NCBI RefSeq assembly: GCF_002776525.5
Contig: NC_045434.1
Location: 199,181,246-199,245,245, forward strand
From: Piliocolobus tephrosceles
Taxonomy: Eukaryota; Chordata; Mammalia; Primates; Cercopithecidae
DNA length: 64,000 bases
Reading direction: 5' to 3'
Below, piece after piece: positions 20,601 to 29,207 of this stretch; position 1 is the stretch's first letter; each line of letters begins with the position of its first letter. The notes under the pieces are model-generated. The model had not been told where the DNA came from, did no database searches, and saw nothing but the letters and a program-made list of their open reading frames with translations. The position numbers and the translations under genes were made by a program.

Positions 20601-22846
20601 CTTTGAGGTAGGTAGAGCTACCACACCCCTTGCAGAGGGGAGGAAGTGGATGCCCTAAAACGTGAAGCCCAGAGCAAGACTCCGTCTCAAAATAAATAAA
20701 TAAATAAATAAATAAAATCACATGTCCACGGGTGTACGGGGCTTAAGGAATGACTCCAATGGGGGGAGTTCTGAGCATCAGGATGTATGTGGCAGGCAAT
20801 TTCCAGTGCCTCATTGCATGTCCCTGTATGGGAAATCACCATCTTACCTCGAGTGGAAATGAGCAGGCTGGGTGTGGTGGCTCATGCCTGTAATCCCAGC
20901 ACTTTGGGAGGCTGAGGCAGGAGGATTGCTTGAGCCCAGAAGTTCAAGACCAGCCTGGGCAACAGAGTGAGACCCCGTCTCTACAAAAAAGTTTAAAAAT
21001 TAGATGGGCATGGTGGCATGCACCAGTGGTCCCAGCTACTCAGGAGACTGAGGCGGGAGGATTGCTTGAGCCTAGGAGGTTGAGGCTGCAGTGAGCCGTG
21101 TTCACCCTACTGCACTCTGCACTCCAGCCTGGGCAAGACCCTGTTTCCAAAAAAAAAAAGAAAAGAAAAAAGAAGAGAAAGAAATGAGCTTAGAGTGCTG
21201 GAGAATGGCTACTGAAAGGTCAAATAAGATGAGGCCAGATAAATGACCATTGAATTTAGCAGCATGGAGGTCATTGGTTCAGGGACATGGTAGGGAGAGA
21301 CCTCAGACTGGAGTGAGTTGAAGAGAGAATAGTAATAAGGAAGTAGAGACAAGCTGAGGCTACTCTGGAGAAAATTTACTGCGCAAAGGAGCAGAAAAAT
21401 GGGCCAGTAATTGGAGAGGGTGATGAGGTAAGGTATAGTTGTGTATCGTGGGGAGTAGAGTCAACATAACAAAAATTTACCATCGTAACTATTTTTAAAT
21501 GTACAGTTCAGTGGTAATTAATACATTCATAATGTTGTGTACCTATCACCACCATTCATGTCCATAACTCCTTCCACCTTGTAAAACTAAACTCTGTACC
21601 TATTCCCCATTCTCCTCTATCCCCAGCCCCTGACAGCCACCCTTCTACTCTCTGTCCCTGCGATTTTGACTAAGTATTTCATGTAAGTGGAATCACACAG
21701 TATTTGTTTTTTTGTGATTGGCTTATTTCACGTAGCTTAATGTCCTCAGGGTTCATCTATGTTGTAGCATATGTCAGAATTTCTTTCCTTTTTGGCCGGG
21801 CGTGGTGGCTCAGGCCTATAATCCCAACACTTTGGGAGGCCGAGGGAGCCGGATCACTTGAGGTCAGGAGTTTGAGACCAACCTGGCCAACATGGTGAAA
21901 CCCCATCTCTACTAAAAATACACAGATTAGATGGGTGTGGTGGTGCGTGCCTATAGTCCAGCTACTCGGGATGCTGAGGTGGGAGAATCGCTTGAACCCG
22001 GGAGTTGGAGGTTGCAGTGAGCCGAGATCACAACACTGCACTCTAGCCTGGGTGATAGAGTGACACCCGGTCTCAGAAAAATAAAAAATACATGAAAAGG
22101 GGTAGGGGCCGGGCGCGGTGGCTCAAGCCTGTAATCCCAGCACTTTGGGAGGCTGAGACGGGCGGATCACGAGGTCAGGAGATCGAGACCATCCTGGCTA
22201 ACACGGCGAAACCCCGTCTCTACTAAAAAATACAAAAAACTAGCCGGGCGAGGTGACGGGCGCCTGTAGTCCCAGCTACTCTAGAAGGCTGAGGCAGGAG
22301 AATGGTGTAAACCCAGGAGGCGGAGCTTGCAGTGAGCTGAGATCACGCCACTGTACTCAGCCTGGGCGACAGAGCGAGACTCCGTCTCAAAAAAAAAAAA
22401 AGAAAAGGGGTAGGGTTGGGTGTAGACTCTGGAAGGTGGATTTTGAGAGCAGGGCATTGCACCCAGGCTGAGGAGAGAGGAGAAGGGTGCAGTCGTCCAG
22501 AGAACCGGAAGTCTGTCCTCGTGTGCGGAGGGCTTGGATGCCAGGGCCAGGTGTAACCTTTGTCTGTTTGTCTCCAGTGCCAGCGCCAGCGCCAACCCCC
22601 CAGCAGACCCCACCGCCTCCATCCCTGGTCCCCTTGGAGGCTACTGACAGCATGCTGGAGCTGCCGCACCCACTCCTGCAGCAGACTGAGGACCAGTTCC
22701 TGTCCCCGACCCTGGCGTGCAGCTCCCCTCTGATCAGCTTCTCCCCGTCCTTGGACCAGGACGACTACCTGTGGGGCTTGGAGGCGGGTGAGGGCATCAG
22801 CGACCTCTTCGACTCCTACGACCTCGGAGACCTATTGATTAATTGA
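1687..22846 (+). CDS. E2F2: E2F2, transcription factor E2F2 (7 coding exons, complete)
   Basis: Coding exons are 1687-1938, 7990-8095, 10617-10836, 11644-11802, 13563-13677, 16089-16281 and 22578-22846. The sum is 1314 nt: 437 codons plus TGA, the same length as human E2F2, with reading phase intact at every junction. E2F2 binds TTTSSCGC-type DNA as a heterodimer with a DP protein, activates S-phase genes in the nucleus, and is silenced by RB binding. Visible landmarks: a basic KRKL cyclin-A-type docking motif at residues 86-89; winged-helix DNA-binding domain about 125-193 with the invariant RRIYD at 167-171; a leucine-rich dimerisation and marked-box region about 195-284; a Pro/Ser-rich stretch about 305-375; and an acidic C-terminal activation domain with the RB-binding core DYLWGLEAGEGISDLFD at about 411-427. 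The start is chosen by match to the human N-terminus MLQGPRAL. No disabling change is seen. Confidence 0.97.
3412..3544 (-). repeat. Free left Alu monomer (FLAM-like), antisense
   Basis: A single Alu-like monomer reads antisense and ends in the usual Alu head. Matching flanks at 3394-3411 and 3545-3562 (17 of 18 identical, containing AGGCTCTTCTCT) are its target-site duplication. Confidence 0.8.
4366..4616 (-). repeat. Alu, antisense, truncated
   Basis: Alu sequence runs from the 'cccaggctgg' region to 'gggattacaggcatgagc'. Both the poly-T side and the extreme head are missing. Confidence 0.85.
5163..5224. repeat. Two-copy 31-bp tandem duplication
   Basis: A unit containing CCCACTGGTGCTCCCCATAC occurs at 5166 and again at 5197. 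The copies are nearly perfect, so the duplication is recent or conserved. Confidence 0.85.
5611..5644. repeat. (GT)n microsatellite followed by alternating GC/CACGTG
   Basis: About 17 GT units run into GCGCGCACGTGCATGCA. The whole stretch alternates purine and pyrimidine and contains a canonical E-box CACGTG at 5648-5653. Confidence 0.9.
6781..6921 (+). repeat. Dispersed direct repeat, copy A (intron 1)
   Basis: About 141 bases starting AGGAGCAGG and ending near CTGCCCAGGT match 8815-8959 at an estimated 80-88% with small indels. Shared blocks include GCTAACCAGGGTCTTTCTCC and GTTTTTAAGATCCA. I do not recognise it as a standard transposon. Confidence 0.8.
7298..7337. repeat. Two-copy 20-bp tandem duplication
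   Basis: The unit GGGAAGGATTCATTGTCTGC is repeated perfectly head-to-tail at 7298-7317 and 7318-7337. Confidence 0.9.
7990..8095 (+). CDS. E2F2: E2F2 coding exon 2
   Basis: Encodes residues 85-119 plus the first base of codon 120. The acceptor is CTCTCCAAG|GCC after a long pyrimidine tract, and the donor is CAAAA|GTAAGC. It begins with the basic AKRKLDLE segment, matching the cyclin-A/CDK2 docking region of E2F1-3. At 106 nt, skipping it would shift the frame. Confidence 0.95.
8362..8683 (-). repeat. Alu, antisense, full length
   Basis: A T/G-rich tail at the left leads into a complete Alu ending at 'accgcgcccggcc'. The flanks 8345-8361 and 8684-8700 (AGTCTTGCACTACTTCT against AGTCTCGCGCTACTTCT) form its 17-bp target duplication. 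Confidence 0.92.
8815..8959 (+). repeat. Dispersed direct repeat, copy B (intron 2)
   Basis: Partner of 6781-6921, in the same orientation. The pair brackets exon 2 with about 2.03 kb between corresponding points. Confidence 0.8.
9018..9318 (+). repeat. Alu, sense, full length
   Basis: Starts ggccgggcacggtggctc and ends in an uninterrupted A tail of about 20 bases. Confidence 0.93.
9917..10120 (+). repeat. Alu, sense, with internal deletion
   Basis: The head and right arm are present, but roughly 90 bases of the left arm are missing after 'cactttgtgaggc'. The target duplication AAGAAGGAAAACTC flanks it at about 9901 and 10120-10133, so the deletion is internal to one insertion. Confidence 0.88.
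10133..10330 (+). repeat. MIR, sense
   Basis: Near full-length MIR core: 'ggagccagactgcctgg', a tRNA-derived middle, then 'ctcatctataaaatgggg' and the CTTAGAACAGTG tail. Confidence 0.8.
10617..10836 (+). CDS. E2F2: E2F2 coding exon 3 (DNA-binding domain)
   Basis: Encodes the rest of codon 120 through two bases of codon 193. It holds most of the winged-helix DNA-binding fold, including RRIYDITNVLEGI (167-179). The acceptor is TTCCTCAG|CC; the donor is CAGTGGGT|GTGAGT at 10837. The last bases of this exon and its donor belong to a degenerate tandem array continuing into the intron. Confidence 0.96.
10821..11010 (+). repeat. Degenerate ~40-bp tandem array across exon 3 / intron 3 junction
   Basis: Related units recur with CAGTGGG or CAATGGG/CAATAGG cores at 10829, 10867, 10909, 10949 and 10988 (spacing 38-42). 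The first core is exonic. The third copies CAGTGGGTGTGAGTG exactly, which reproduces the authentic splice donor 79 nt downstream (GT at 10916). Confidence 0.8.
10837..11643 (+). other. E2F2 intron 3
   Basis: About 800 bases. The first 170 belong to the 40-bp array. The rest is unique sequence with one short local duplication (AGGTGGCCTA/CTAAGAG motifs near 11296-11355) and no recognisable mobile element. Confidence 0.75.
11644..11802 (+). CDS. E2F2: E2F2 coding exon 4
   Basis: Encodes the end of codon 193 through two bases of codon 246 (GRGMFEDPTRP to KANKR). It covers the leucine-rich DP-dimerisation helix. The acceptor is TTCCCAG|AGGC. The donor is not GT: the exon ends AACAAGAG and the intron opens ATATCCTC, a U12-type donor. 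Confidence 0.95.
11943..12259 (-). repeat. Old Alu (J-like), antisense
   Basis: A diverged full-length Alu starts at an interrupted T-rich tail and ends 'cactgtgcctggcc'. Confidence 0.88.
12450..13067 (-). repeat. Nested pair of antisense Alus
   Basis: The outer copy (12450-12624 and about 12919-13067) is interrupted in its central A-rich linker by a complete Alu (about 12625-12918). The outer reading resumes at 'ccagctaatttttgtattttt' after the inner head. Confidence 0.88.
13563..13677 (+). CDS. E2F2: E2F2 coding exon 5
   Basis: Encodes the last base of codon 246 through residue 284 (LAYVTYQDIRAVGNF to VPDRTE), the marked box that contributes to DP pairing. It starts after a U12 acceptor CCCTAC and ends at GACTGAG|GTGAGA, phase 0. 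Confidence 0.95.
14159..14480 (-). repeat. Alu, antisense
   Basis: A T/A-rich tail (TTTA units) is followed by a complete Alu ending 'caccgagctcgacc'. Confidence 0.92.
14487..14780 (-). repeat. Alu, antisense, older
   Basis: Directly follows the previous Alu. It ends 'caccgcacctagct'. Confidence 0.9.
14781..15060 (+). repeat. L2-type LINE 3' fragment
   Basis: Carries the familiar 'caactcaaatgtcacttcct' and 'gaagccttctctgattacc' signature, then 'agagtataagcttcacaagag'. Confidence 0.75.
16089..16281 (+). CDS. E2F2: E2F2 coding exon 6
   Basis: Encodes residues 285-348 plus one base of codon 349. It opens DNLQIYLKSTQGPIEVYLCP (end of the marked-box region), then becomes Ser/Pro/Thr-rich. The acceptor is TCCTTCAG|GAC; the donor is CCTCAG|GTAGGG. 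Confidence 0.96.
16625..16918 (+). repeat. Alu, sense, head truncated
   Basis: Starts at 'gctcatgcctataatccc' and ends in an A-rich AAAAT-unit tail. Confidence 0.88.
16931..17073 (+). repeat. Alu left monomer, sense
   Basis: Only the left arm is present, ending in a (AAAAT)n run. Confidence 0.82.
17767..18062 (-). repeat. Alu, antisense, head truncated
   Basis: A T tail of about 19 bases and a TGTGTGTGTATG expansion in the central linker. It stops at 'gggattacaggc' without the terminal head. Confidence 0.9.
18486..18782 (-). repeat. Alu, antisense, full length
   Basis: Complete from the T tail to 'gagcccggcc'. Confidence 0.92.
18944..18993 (-). repeat. Isolated 50-bp internal Alu patch
   Basis: Only the segment 'ctcggctcactgtaacctct' through 'agcgattctcctgc' is present, with no tail, no head and no target duplication visible. 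A CA microsatellite (about 18996-19010) follows. Confidence 0.85.
19458..19760 (+). repeat. Alu, sense, full length
   Basis: Head 'ggctggccgcggtggc' through an A tail of about 20 bases. Confidence 0.92.
20260..20555 (-). repeat. Alu, antisense, full length
   Basis: Tail of about 19 T, ending 'cactgtgccaggcca'. Confidence 0.92.
20671..20717 (+). repeat. Orphan Alu 3' end with (AAAT)n tail
   Basis: Only 'agcaagactccgtctcaaa' plus (TAAA)n is present: the last about 20 bases of an Alu and its tail. Confidence 0.75.
20866..21175 (+). repeat. Alu, sense, full length
   Basis: Head 'ggctgggtgtggtggctc' and an A/AAAAG tail. Confidence 0.92.
21470..21790 (+). repeat. Ancient L1-like 3' fragment
   Basis: A run similar to 60830-61140, with 'aaatgtacagttcagtgg', 'tatcaccaccattcatgtcc' and 'gttcatctatgttgtagcat' blocks. 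I recognise this text as a common LINE-derived mammalian repeat but cannot assign a subfamily. Confidence 0.55.
21795..22089 (+). repeat. Alu, sense, full length
   Basis: Head 'ggccgggcgtggtggctc', short A/T-interrupted tail. Confidence 0.92.
22108..22401 (+). repeat. Young AluY, Old World monkey type, sense
   Basis: Carries the 'ctcaagcctgtaatc' and 'ctagccgggcgaggtg' changes. The target duplication GAAAAGGGGTAGGG is at 22094-22107 and 22402-22415. It ends about 175 bases before the exon 7 acceptor. Confidence 0.93.
22578..22846 (+). CDS. E2F2: E2F2 coding exon 7 (activation/RB-binding domain, stop)
   Basis: Encodes the end of codon 349 through residue 437 and TGA (22844-22846). It opens with a Pro-Ala repeat (PAPAPTPQQTPPPP), then an acidic-hydrophobic activation domain. 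The RB pocket-binding core is at about 411-427, and the protein ends DLGDLLIN. The acceptor is TGTCTCCAG|TGCC. Confidence 0.97.
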
Positions 22847-25221
22847 GTGGCCCCGCCTGCCCCCAGCAGCCTGCCCCCGACTCTACCTCCTCACAAACAG
22901 GCTGACAGGCCCTCTGCCTGCACAGGGACATTGGATACTAGGTGCTGCCCTCAGGGAATGGGGTCCCCTTGCCTTTCCCACCCCAGCCGGCAGAAGCTGT
23001 GTGGGGAGATATGAATGGTACGGGTGAGGAGGGGATAAGGGTGTAGGTCCTCACCTTCCTAATGGAAGCTGGGCCTGGGGAGGCCCATCCAGTCTTCTGA
23101 CCTCTGACCTCTCACGAGAAGGCTGCAGGTGAGGTGGCCAAGTCCAGGGAAAGGTCCTGCTACCTCCTTTTGAGGGGTAATTAGGACCCTCGACGTGCCA
23201 AGAAGCACTTAATGCCTTTGTATTTATTTCAGGTTGAGTGGTTTGTTTGTGCTCCCTGAGTTTTAGCAGGGAGGTTGTTCTAGTTTTTAGTGAGACCTCC
23301 ACAGACAGGCCCATCAGGGCCCATCGCTGTCCATGTTCCAGGGCAGGTCTGGGTTTCCAAGGGAGGGACCCAGGCCACATCCCTGGTTTCCCCACAGTGG
23401 TGGTGGGGCTGGGTCTCTGAGGGGCTGTCCAGTCGGCCGGAACGCTAATTGCACTGAGGCCTCACAATTCTAGTAAACGGCAGCTGTGGGCCCTTTCGCC
23501 TCTCCACCTGTTCTTGGCCTCACATCTCCAGCTGAGCCACTGGTCTTGGCTTCCTGGTCGCCTCTGTCCCAGAGATGGTTCCAGGGAGCCATCCTAAGGC
23601 AGGTAGCACTGAGGCTCCTGTGGAAACAGGAGCCACCTGCTCAGGAGACCCCTTTCCTGAGGAAGTCCTTACCTCTCCCTTCCTTTGAGATGTAAAGATG
23701 GTCCAGCAGAGACAAACTCCCAAGGAAAACAGACAGGAACATGCGGGCAGCTGTCATGGCTCTGGCGGGCACCTTTCCTCAGAGTTTCTGCCTTGCTCTG
23801 GTCCAGGAGCCATTTTGCACCAAGGACTTGGTAGGCAGAGGCAGCCCCACTATAAAGAAGGGTCAGATTAAAACAAAAAACTGCCAAAAGCATCCCTTCC
23901 GCCCCCCAATGTGGCGCTGGCATCATTCTCTGCTTCCCTGGGAGGAAGTTATTCACCATGTTATTGAAGGGGATGGTTCCTTAAGGACCGCTCCACCCCT
24001 CAGAGCTCACTCAGACCCCCAAGGACAGAGGTGACTGGGGCTTGGTGACTTGTTCACCCCTTTTTTCCCAGGTATACTGAAGGGGTGACAGAGAGAGGTG
24101 ACAGGTCTTCATGGCAGACCAGGCCTTCACAGCTAATGGGGAGAGGAACTCATGTTACCTCTTCAGGCCTAGGGTGCTAAGGGGGTCTTTTGGCTTCAGC
24201 CTGTTCCCCCAGAGGCTTGATCATCCCACATTGTCCCTGCAGACCAGCTGCTCTTGTTGTCCACCCACCCTGGGATGTGGGTGCTCTGGGCTGAACCAAG
24301 GCCGTGCCTTCTGGAGAGAGGCGCAGGGGTTGGTCTGAGAGGCCTGCCACCCACCCCTCAGGGAGCTAGGTTTTCTCAGAGGCTCGGCTGGACAGCACTT
24401 TTTGAAAAAGTTTGTAGCATTAAGTTGGTTTAAAATATGAAGCTGGTTTTGTTGGATGGCTCCTGAACTAACTGACTGATGTCTGAAGTTTGAGACGGGG
24501 GATTATTTCAGGGTGGGGCCCAATGTGATCTAATGCCCAGTGGGGGACAATTGTGCCTCCTCATTTGCTCAAATTCCTGGGCCCCCAAGTTAGCCCCCTC
24601 CCGGGAGTGGTCAGCAGGTCACAGCTGCCCCCACTGTATAAGCAAGGCTAATTTTGTACCCTTTACAGAAATGCTTTTGGTCTCCCCTCCCCAAATATAA
24701 GGGTCTTATCAGAAGCCCATCTTCAAGTCCAGCATGCTCAGGGGCCTGGCGTGGGATCTCGTTTGGGGTGAGTGGGCTGCTCTTCTGAGGTCTCCACTGG
24801 GCTGCCATTTAGCCATGTGCCATCCCTGGAGTCAGAGCTGTTTGACTCCCATCCCTTGGGCGCTGTCTGGAGCTTTCCCTAAGAATTACGTCAGAGAAAA
24901 GGAAGAAGAGGCCTGCAGGACCCATTGGGAATGAGTTTAATACTGAAGTCTGGAATGTAAGCTCATGCCCTAAACACCTCTCCATATGGCTGGACAGGGG
25001 AGCTGCCCTCAGGCTTGTGCCCTGTGTCCTCAGCAGCTGTCTCTGTCCCCCTCTGTACTGTCCCTTTCACACCTTGCCTGGCCACGGGGCTAGACCTCCC
25101 AGGCTAAGCCTCAGATTCAGTGCAGAACGCAATCTCATGCCTGCTTCTTGCCAGTGACACTTGAAGCCTCCCGACTTCCACAGAGCGCTTTCAGGACGCA
25201 TTTTGAGTGATATTTTCTCTT

Positions 25222-25519
25222 TTCTTTTTTTTTTTTTTGAGGTGGACTCTCATTCTGTTGCCCGGGCTGGAGTGCAGTGACCTGATCTCAGCTCATTGCG
25301 ACCTCTGCCTCCCAGGTTCAAGCGATTCTTCTGCCTCAGCCTCCCAAGTAGCTGGGACTATAGGCATGCGCCACGACGCCCGGCTAATTTTGTATTTTTG
25401 GTCGAGACGGGGTTTTGCCATGTTAGTCAGGCTGGTCTTGAACTCCTAACCTCAAGTGATCCACCACCTCGGCCTCCCAAAGTGTTGGGATAACAGGCAT
25501 GAGCCACCAGGCCCAGCCT
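25222..25519 (-). repeat. Alu, antisense, within E2F2 3'UTR
   Basis: Flanked by near-identical target duplications (TGAGTGATATTTTCT / TGAGTGGTATTTTCT at about 25204 and 25519). If the distal polyadenylation site is used, this Alu is part of the mRNA. Confidence 0.92.
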
Positions 25520-26290
25520 GAGTGGTATTTTCTTTAGGGACCAGGTAGACTTTAAAACTAGGGTAGGAGAAAAGCCAGTTTCTCTCTGAGGTAAATAATT
25601 TCTGCCAGGAAACTTCCCAGCCCCGCCAGCAGCCCCCCCCCAAAATCACCCATGTCCTCGGGGATGTCTAATGCTTGGGGCTCCAGGAAATCATCCAGTA
25701 GAGTTGGAGATTCAGAGATTTCTTGAAGACAAGAACGTGCTCCTAATTCCCTTCCCATTAAAGGTGTTAGACCAGAGGGTGTCCCTTTTCCACAGTAATG
25801 GGATCGGCTGGTGTGCCTGCAGGGAGGAAGAGGGAGGTGGTCAAGCTTGAAAAACAGGCTTTAGGATGGTTCTGACTTTGTTCTCCCTCCCCAAGTGTTC
25901 TCAGCCTCCATTCTGCAGTGTTTAGAGTTTTAGGGAAAGGGTTTGGGTGGCCCAGCATCCAGGTGTTGTGTGGCTTAGCGCATGTGAAGTGAAAACCTTT
26001 TGGGGTTGTTTGGAAGCAGCTTTCTGGTTCTTGTCATTGTATCCTGAGGTCCCAGAACCCTACTCTCCCACGAGGACCCTCAGTGACCATGATGGCCATA
26101 AGCCTGGCCAGCCTGCTGGCTCCTGGGTGAGCTGAAGAACCTTGCCTGTGGCACTTTTCGAGAGTGAGCTGGACCTGAGAGAACATGGTCCCCGTGCTGG
26201 GACTCATGCGGGTCATTTCCTGCAGCCTGGTTTCGCTGGTCCTGTCTTGATGAGCACCATGTAAGCCTCCTTGTATTGAGATAATTTGGC

Positions 26291-26303
26291 ATTAAACATT
26301 AAA
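26291..26303 (+). terminator. E2F2: Tandem ATTAAA polyadenylation signals of E2F2
   Basis: ATTAAACATTAAA gives two overlapping-range signals; a GT-rich element follows within 30 bases. Confidence 0.7.
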
Positions 26304-26669
26304 CTGCAAGTCTAGGCATCTTGTCTTTGTAGATCTGGTCCCCCCAAGCTGGGTGTTGGGTGCTGTCCTGGCCAGTGCCGGGGGCACATGATTGCCCAGT
26401 GGATTTCCCTCCAAGAAACAGCCTTTTATCACCATGCTTACAATCTCACCATTAAGGCATTGAAAAGTTCGCAGCACCCAGATCTAAACTGTGATCAGCC
26501 TTGCCTCTGTCACCTCCCATCTGGGCTATTTCCACAGCTTCCTGAATGGTCTTGCTGCCCACACTCTCCATCCCACCCTCTACATCAGTGGGTCCAACTG
26601 TAGTCCTCAGACCAGCAGCAGCAGTATCATCTGGAAATGTGAGGCACGCATATTCAAGACCATACCTCA

Positions 26670-26920
26670 GGCTGGGTGCAGTGGATCACTTGAGATCAGG
26701 AGTTCAAGACCAGCCTGGCCAGCATGCTGAAACCCCATCTCTACTAAAAAATATTTAAAAATCAGCCGGGCGTGGTGGTGGGCGCCTGTAATCCAAGCTA
26801 CTTAGGAGGCTGAGGCAGGAGAATTGCTTGAACAGGAGGCAGAGGATGCAGTGAGATCACACCACGGCACCACGGCACTCTAGCCTGGGCTACATAGTGA
26901 GACTCTTGTCTCGAAAAAAA
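26670..26920 (+). repeat. Alu, sense, with left-arm deletion
   Basis: The head 'ggctgggtgcagtgga' jumps directly to 'tcacttgagatcagg', missing about 45 bases. Confidence 0.85.
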
Positions 26921-26921
26921 A

Positions 26922-27222
26922 GGCCGGGTGCAGTCGTTCACACCTGTAATCCCAACACTTTGGGAGGCCAAGGCGGGCAGATCACAAGGTCAGGAGATCG
27001 AGATCATCCTGGCTAACACAGTGAAACCCCGTCTCTACTAAAAATACAAAAAAAAAAAAAATTAGCTGGGCATGGTGGCAGGCACCTGTAATCCCAGCTA
27101 CTCGGGAGGCTGAGGCATGAGAATGACTTGAACCCAGGAGGCGGAGGTTGCAGTGAGCCGAGATGGCGCCATAGCACTCCAGCCTGGGCGACAGAACAAG
27201 ACTCCGTCTAAAAAAAAAAAAG
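26922..27222 (+). repeat. AluY-like, sense
   Basis: Head-to-tail with the previous copy, sharing its A tail as junction. It ends in an A run. Confidence 0.9.
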
Positions 27223-27306
27223 ACCTTGCCTCAGACTTGCTGCATAAGAAACTCACAGGGCAGGACTCAGAATTTCTGAGGCTCCATGAATCTCCCAGGT
27301 GATTCT

Positions 27307-27613
27307 TTTTTTATTTTATTTTATTTTTTTTTTGAGACGGAGTCTCGCTCTGTCGCCCGGGCTGGAGTGCAGTGGCGCAATCTCACTCACTGCAAGCTCC
27401 GCCTCCCGGGTTTACGCCATTCTCCTGCCTCAGCCTCCGGAGTATCTGGGACTACAGGCGCCCGCCACCTCGCCCGGCTAGTTTTTTGTATTTTTTAGTA
27501 GAGACGGGGTTTAACCGTGTTAGCCAGGATGGTCTCGATCTCCTGACCTCGTGATCCGCCCATCTCGGCCTCCCAAAGTGCTGGGATTACAGGCTTGAGC
27601 CACCGCGCCCAGC
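27307..27613 (-). repeat. Young AluY, Old World monkey type, antisense
   Basis: Target duplication CTCCCAGGTGATTCT at 27292-27306 and 27614-27628, perfect. It contains 'gattacaggcttgagcc'. Confidence 0.93.
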
Positions 27614-27676
27614 CTCCCAGGTGATTCTAATGCAGGTGAAGTTTGAGCTGACTTCTGCTACCCCACAGAGGTCTTT

Positions 27677-27712
27677 CTACACTTGATCTCAGCCAAAAGG
27701 CTAAGAAGCAAT
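27677..27712 (-). ncRNA. U2 snRNA 5'-end fragment (retropseudogene)
   Basis: The minus strand reads as U2 snRNA nucleotides 1 to about 36 (ATTGCTTCTTAGCCTTTTGG, then CTGAGATCAAGTGTAG), with a few changes from the functional GCTTCTCGGCC form. It is 3'-truncated, has no A tail, and lies between imperfect repeats (ACAGAGGTCTTTCT / AGAGAGATCTTTCT), so it is a non-functional reverse-transcribed fragment. Confidence 0.8.
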
Positions 27713-28620
27713 CCCCAGAGAGATCTTTCTAAAATGTAGTTCTAGTCATGTTACTCTCCTGCTTAATGCCCATCCATGACTCCTCTCTGCCCTCAGGATG
27801 AAGTTCTAACCCTTTTGTGTGGTATGAATGGCTATTTACAACTTCCAGCTGGCTTCCTCTACCTTACCTGTGGCCTCCCTGGCCACCCTTTCCCACCACC
27901 ACCGCCACACTGGGCTTCCTTGTCATCTCCTGAAATCGACATGTCTTCCCTCTTCTGGACCTGTTCCTTCCAGCTAGGATGCCCTGTGCTCCATTTCAGC
28001 TGAGTTGGGCGCCTACTTATTCTTCAAGGCCCCGTTCAAGAATTTTTTTGTAGTTTTCTTGACATAACGTGTAATCATTAGTACTTTGCACATGGATATC
28101 GTTATAGCTTATTGAATATCTATTACATGTTGGGCACTGAGAAGATACATATGAATAAGACCTAGTCCCCATTTTCAGGATGCTCACAAAACACAAACAT
28201 AAAAATCTAATTATAAATAATGTAACAATTGTAGTGATTGGTATACATTACAGGAGTTGGTGGGAGGGGGGCTGGTCATTTTGGAAGGCTTCCTGGCCTT
28301 CATATACCATAATCTCATTTAATGCTCACAACAACTTCAGGAAATCAGAGTTACTCTTATAATCACTTTATAGATATGGAAACACTCAGAAGTTCCCAAG
28401 TAACCCTCATACATTGTTGGGGATGTAAAATTTGAAGCCACTTTGGAAAACAATTTGGCAGCTCCTCAAAAAGATAAACATAAAACTACCATAAGACCCA
28501 ATTTTACTCCTAGGTATAGAATTATTCCTACTTGAAGTAGGTTCATTTCTACTTCAAGAGAAATGAAAACATATGTCTATGCAAATACAAGACTTGGACA
28601 CAAACTTGGACACAAATGTT

Positions 28621-28623
<3 letters not shown>

Positions 28624-28654
<31 letters not shown>

Positions 28655-28939
28655 AGACGGAGTCTGGCTCTGTCTCCCAGGCTGGAGTGCAGTGGCCGGA
28701 TCACTGCAAGCTCACTGCAAGCTCCGCCTCCCGGGTTTACACCATTCTCCTGCCTCAGCCTCCGGAGTAGCTGGGACTACAGGCGCCCACCACCTCGCCC
28801 GGCTAGTTTTTTGTATTTTTAGTAGAGACGGGGTTTCACCGTGTTAGCCAGGATGGTCTCGATCTCCTGACCCTGTGATCCGCCCGTCTCGGCCTCCCAA
28901 AGTGCTGGGATTACAGGCTTGAGCCACCGCGCCCGGCGT
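28624..28939 (-). repeat. Young AluY, Old World monkey type, antisense
   Basis: Thirty-T tail. Perfect 14-bp target duplication ACACAAATGTTTCT at 28610-28623 and 28940-28953. It carries 'gtggccggatc' and 'ggcttgagcc'. Confidence 0.95.
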
Positions 28940-29207
28940 ACACAAATGTTTCTAGCAGCATTATTCATAATAGCCCCAAACTGGAAATACCTAAATATCC
29001 ATCAACTGGTGAACAGATAGACAAAATGTATTAGATTCATACAGTGTAATACTACTCAACTATACAGAGGAACAAAGTACTGATACATGATACAATATGA
29101 TCCTCAAAAACATGGTGCTAAATGACAGAAGCAAATCACAAAAGATCACATATAATTCCATGTACATGAGACATGAAAACCAGAAAAAATCTACAAAGAA
29201 TAAGTAG

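Larger units (their letters stand above)
16282..22577 (+). other. E2F2 intron 6 (about 6.3 kb)
   Basis: Rich in Alus (listed separately). Between them are MIR fragments (16470-16620, 17090-17160, 18100-18200, 19090-19450), an L1-like 3' fossil (21470-21790) and an antisense L2-like fossil (21180-21430). No extra exon was recognised. Confidence 0.8.
22847..26320 (+). other. E2F2: E2F2 3'UTR (about 3.5 kb)
   Basis: Long unique GC-moderate sequence with no competing ORF. The length agrees with the roughly 5-kb human E2F2 mRNA as I recall it. It contains an inverted Alu (25222-25519) and two let-7 seed matches (22883-22889, 23160-23166). The 3' end is assigned to tandem ATTAAA signals at 26291 and 26298 with a following GT-rich TCTTGTCTTTGT. 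Confidence 0.75.
26321..28384. other. Intergenic: L2 and MER5A-like fossils with Alus
   Basis: L2-like text at about 26475-26585 and 27715-28070. A MER5A-like hAT fossil is split: part lies at about 26585-26665 and part at 27223-27305 continuing after 27614. Alus fill the gaps. No gene is seen. Confidence 0.6.
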
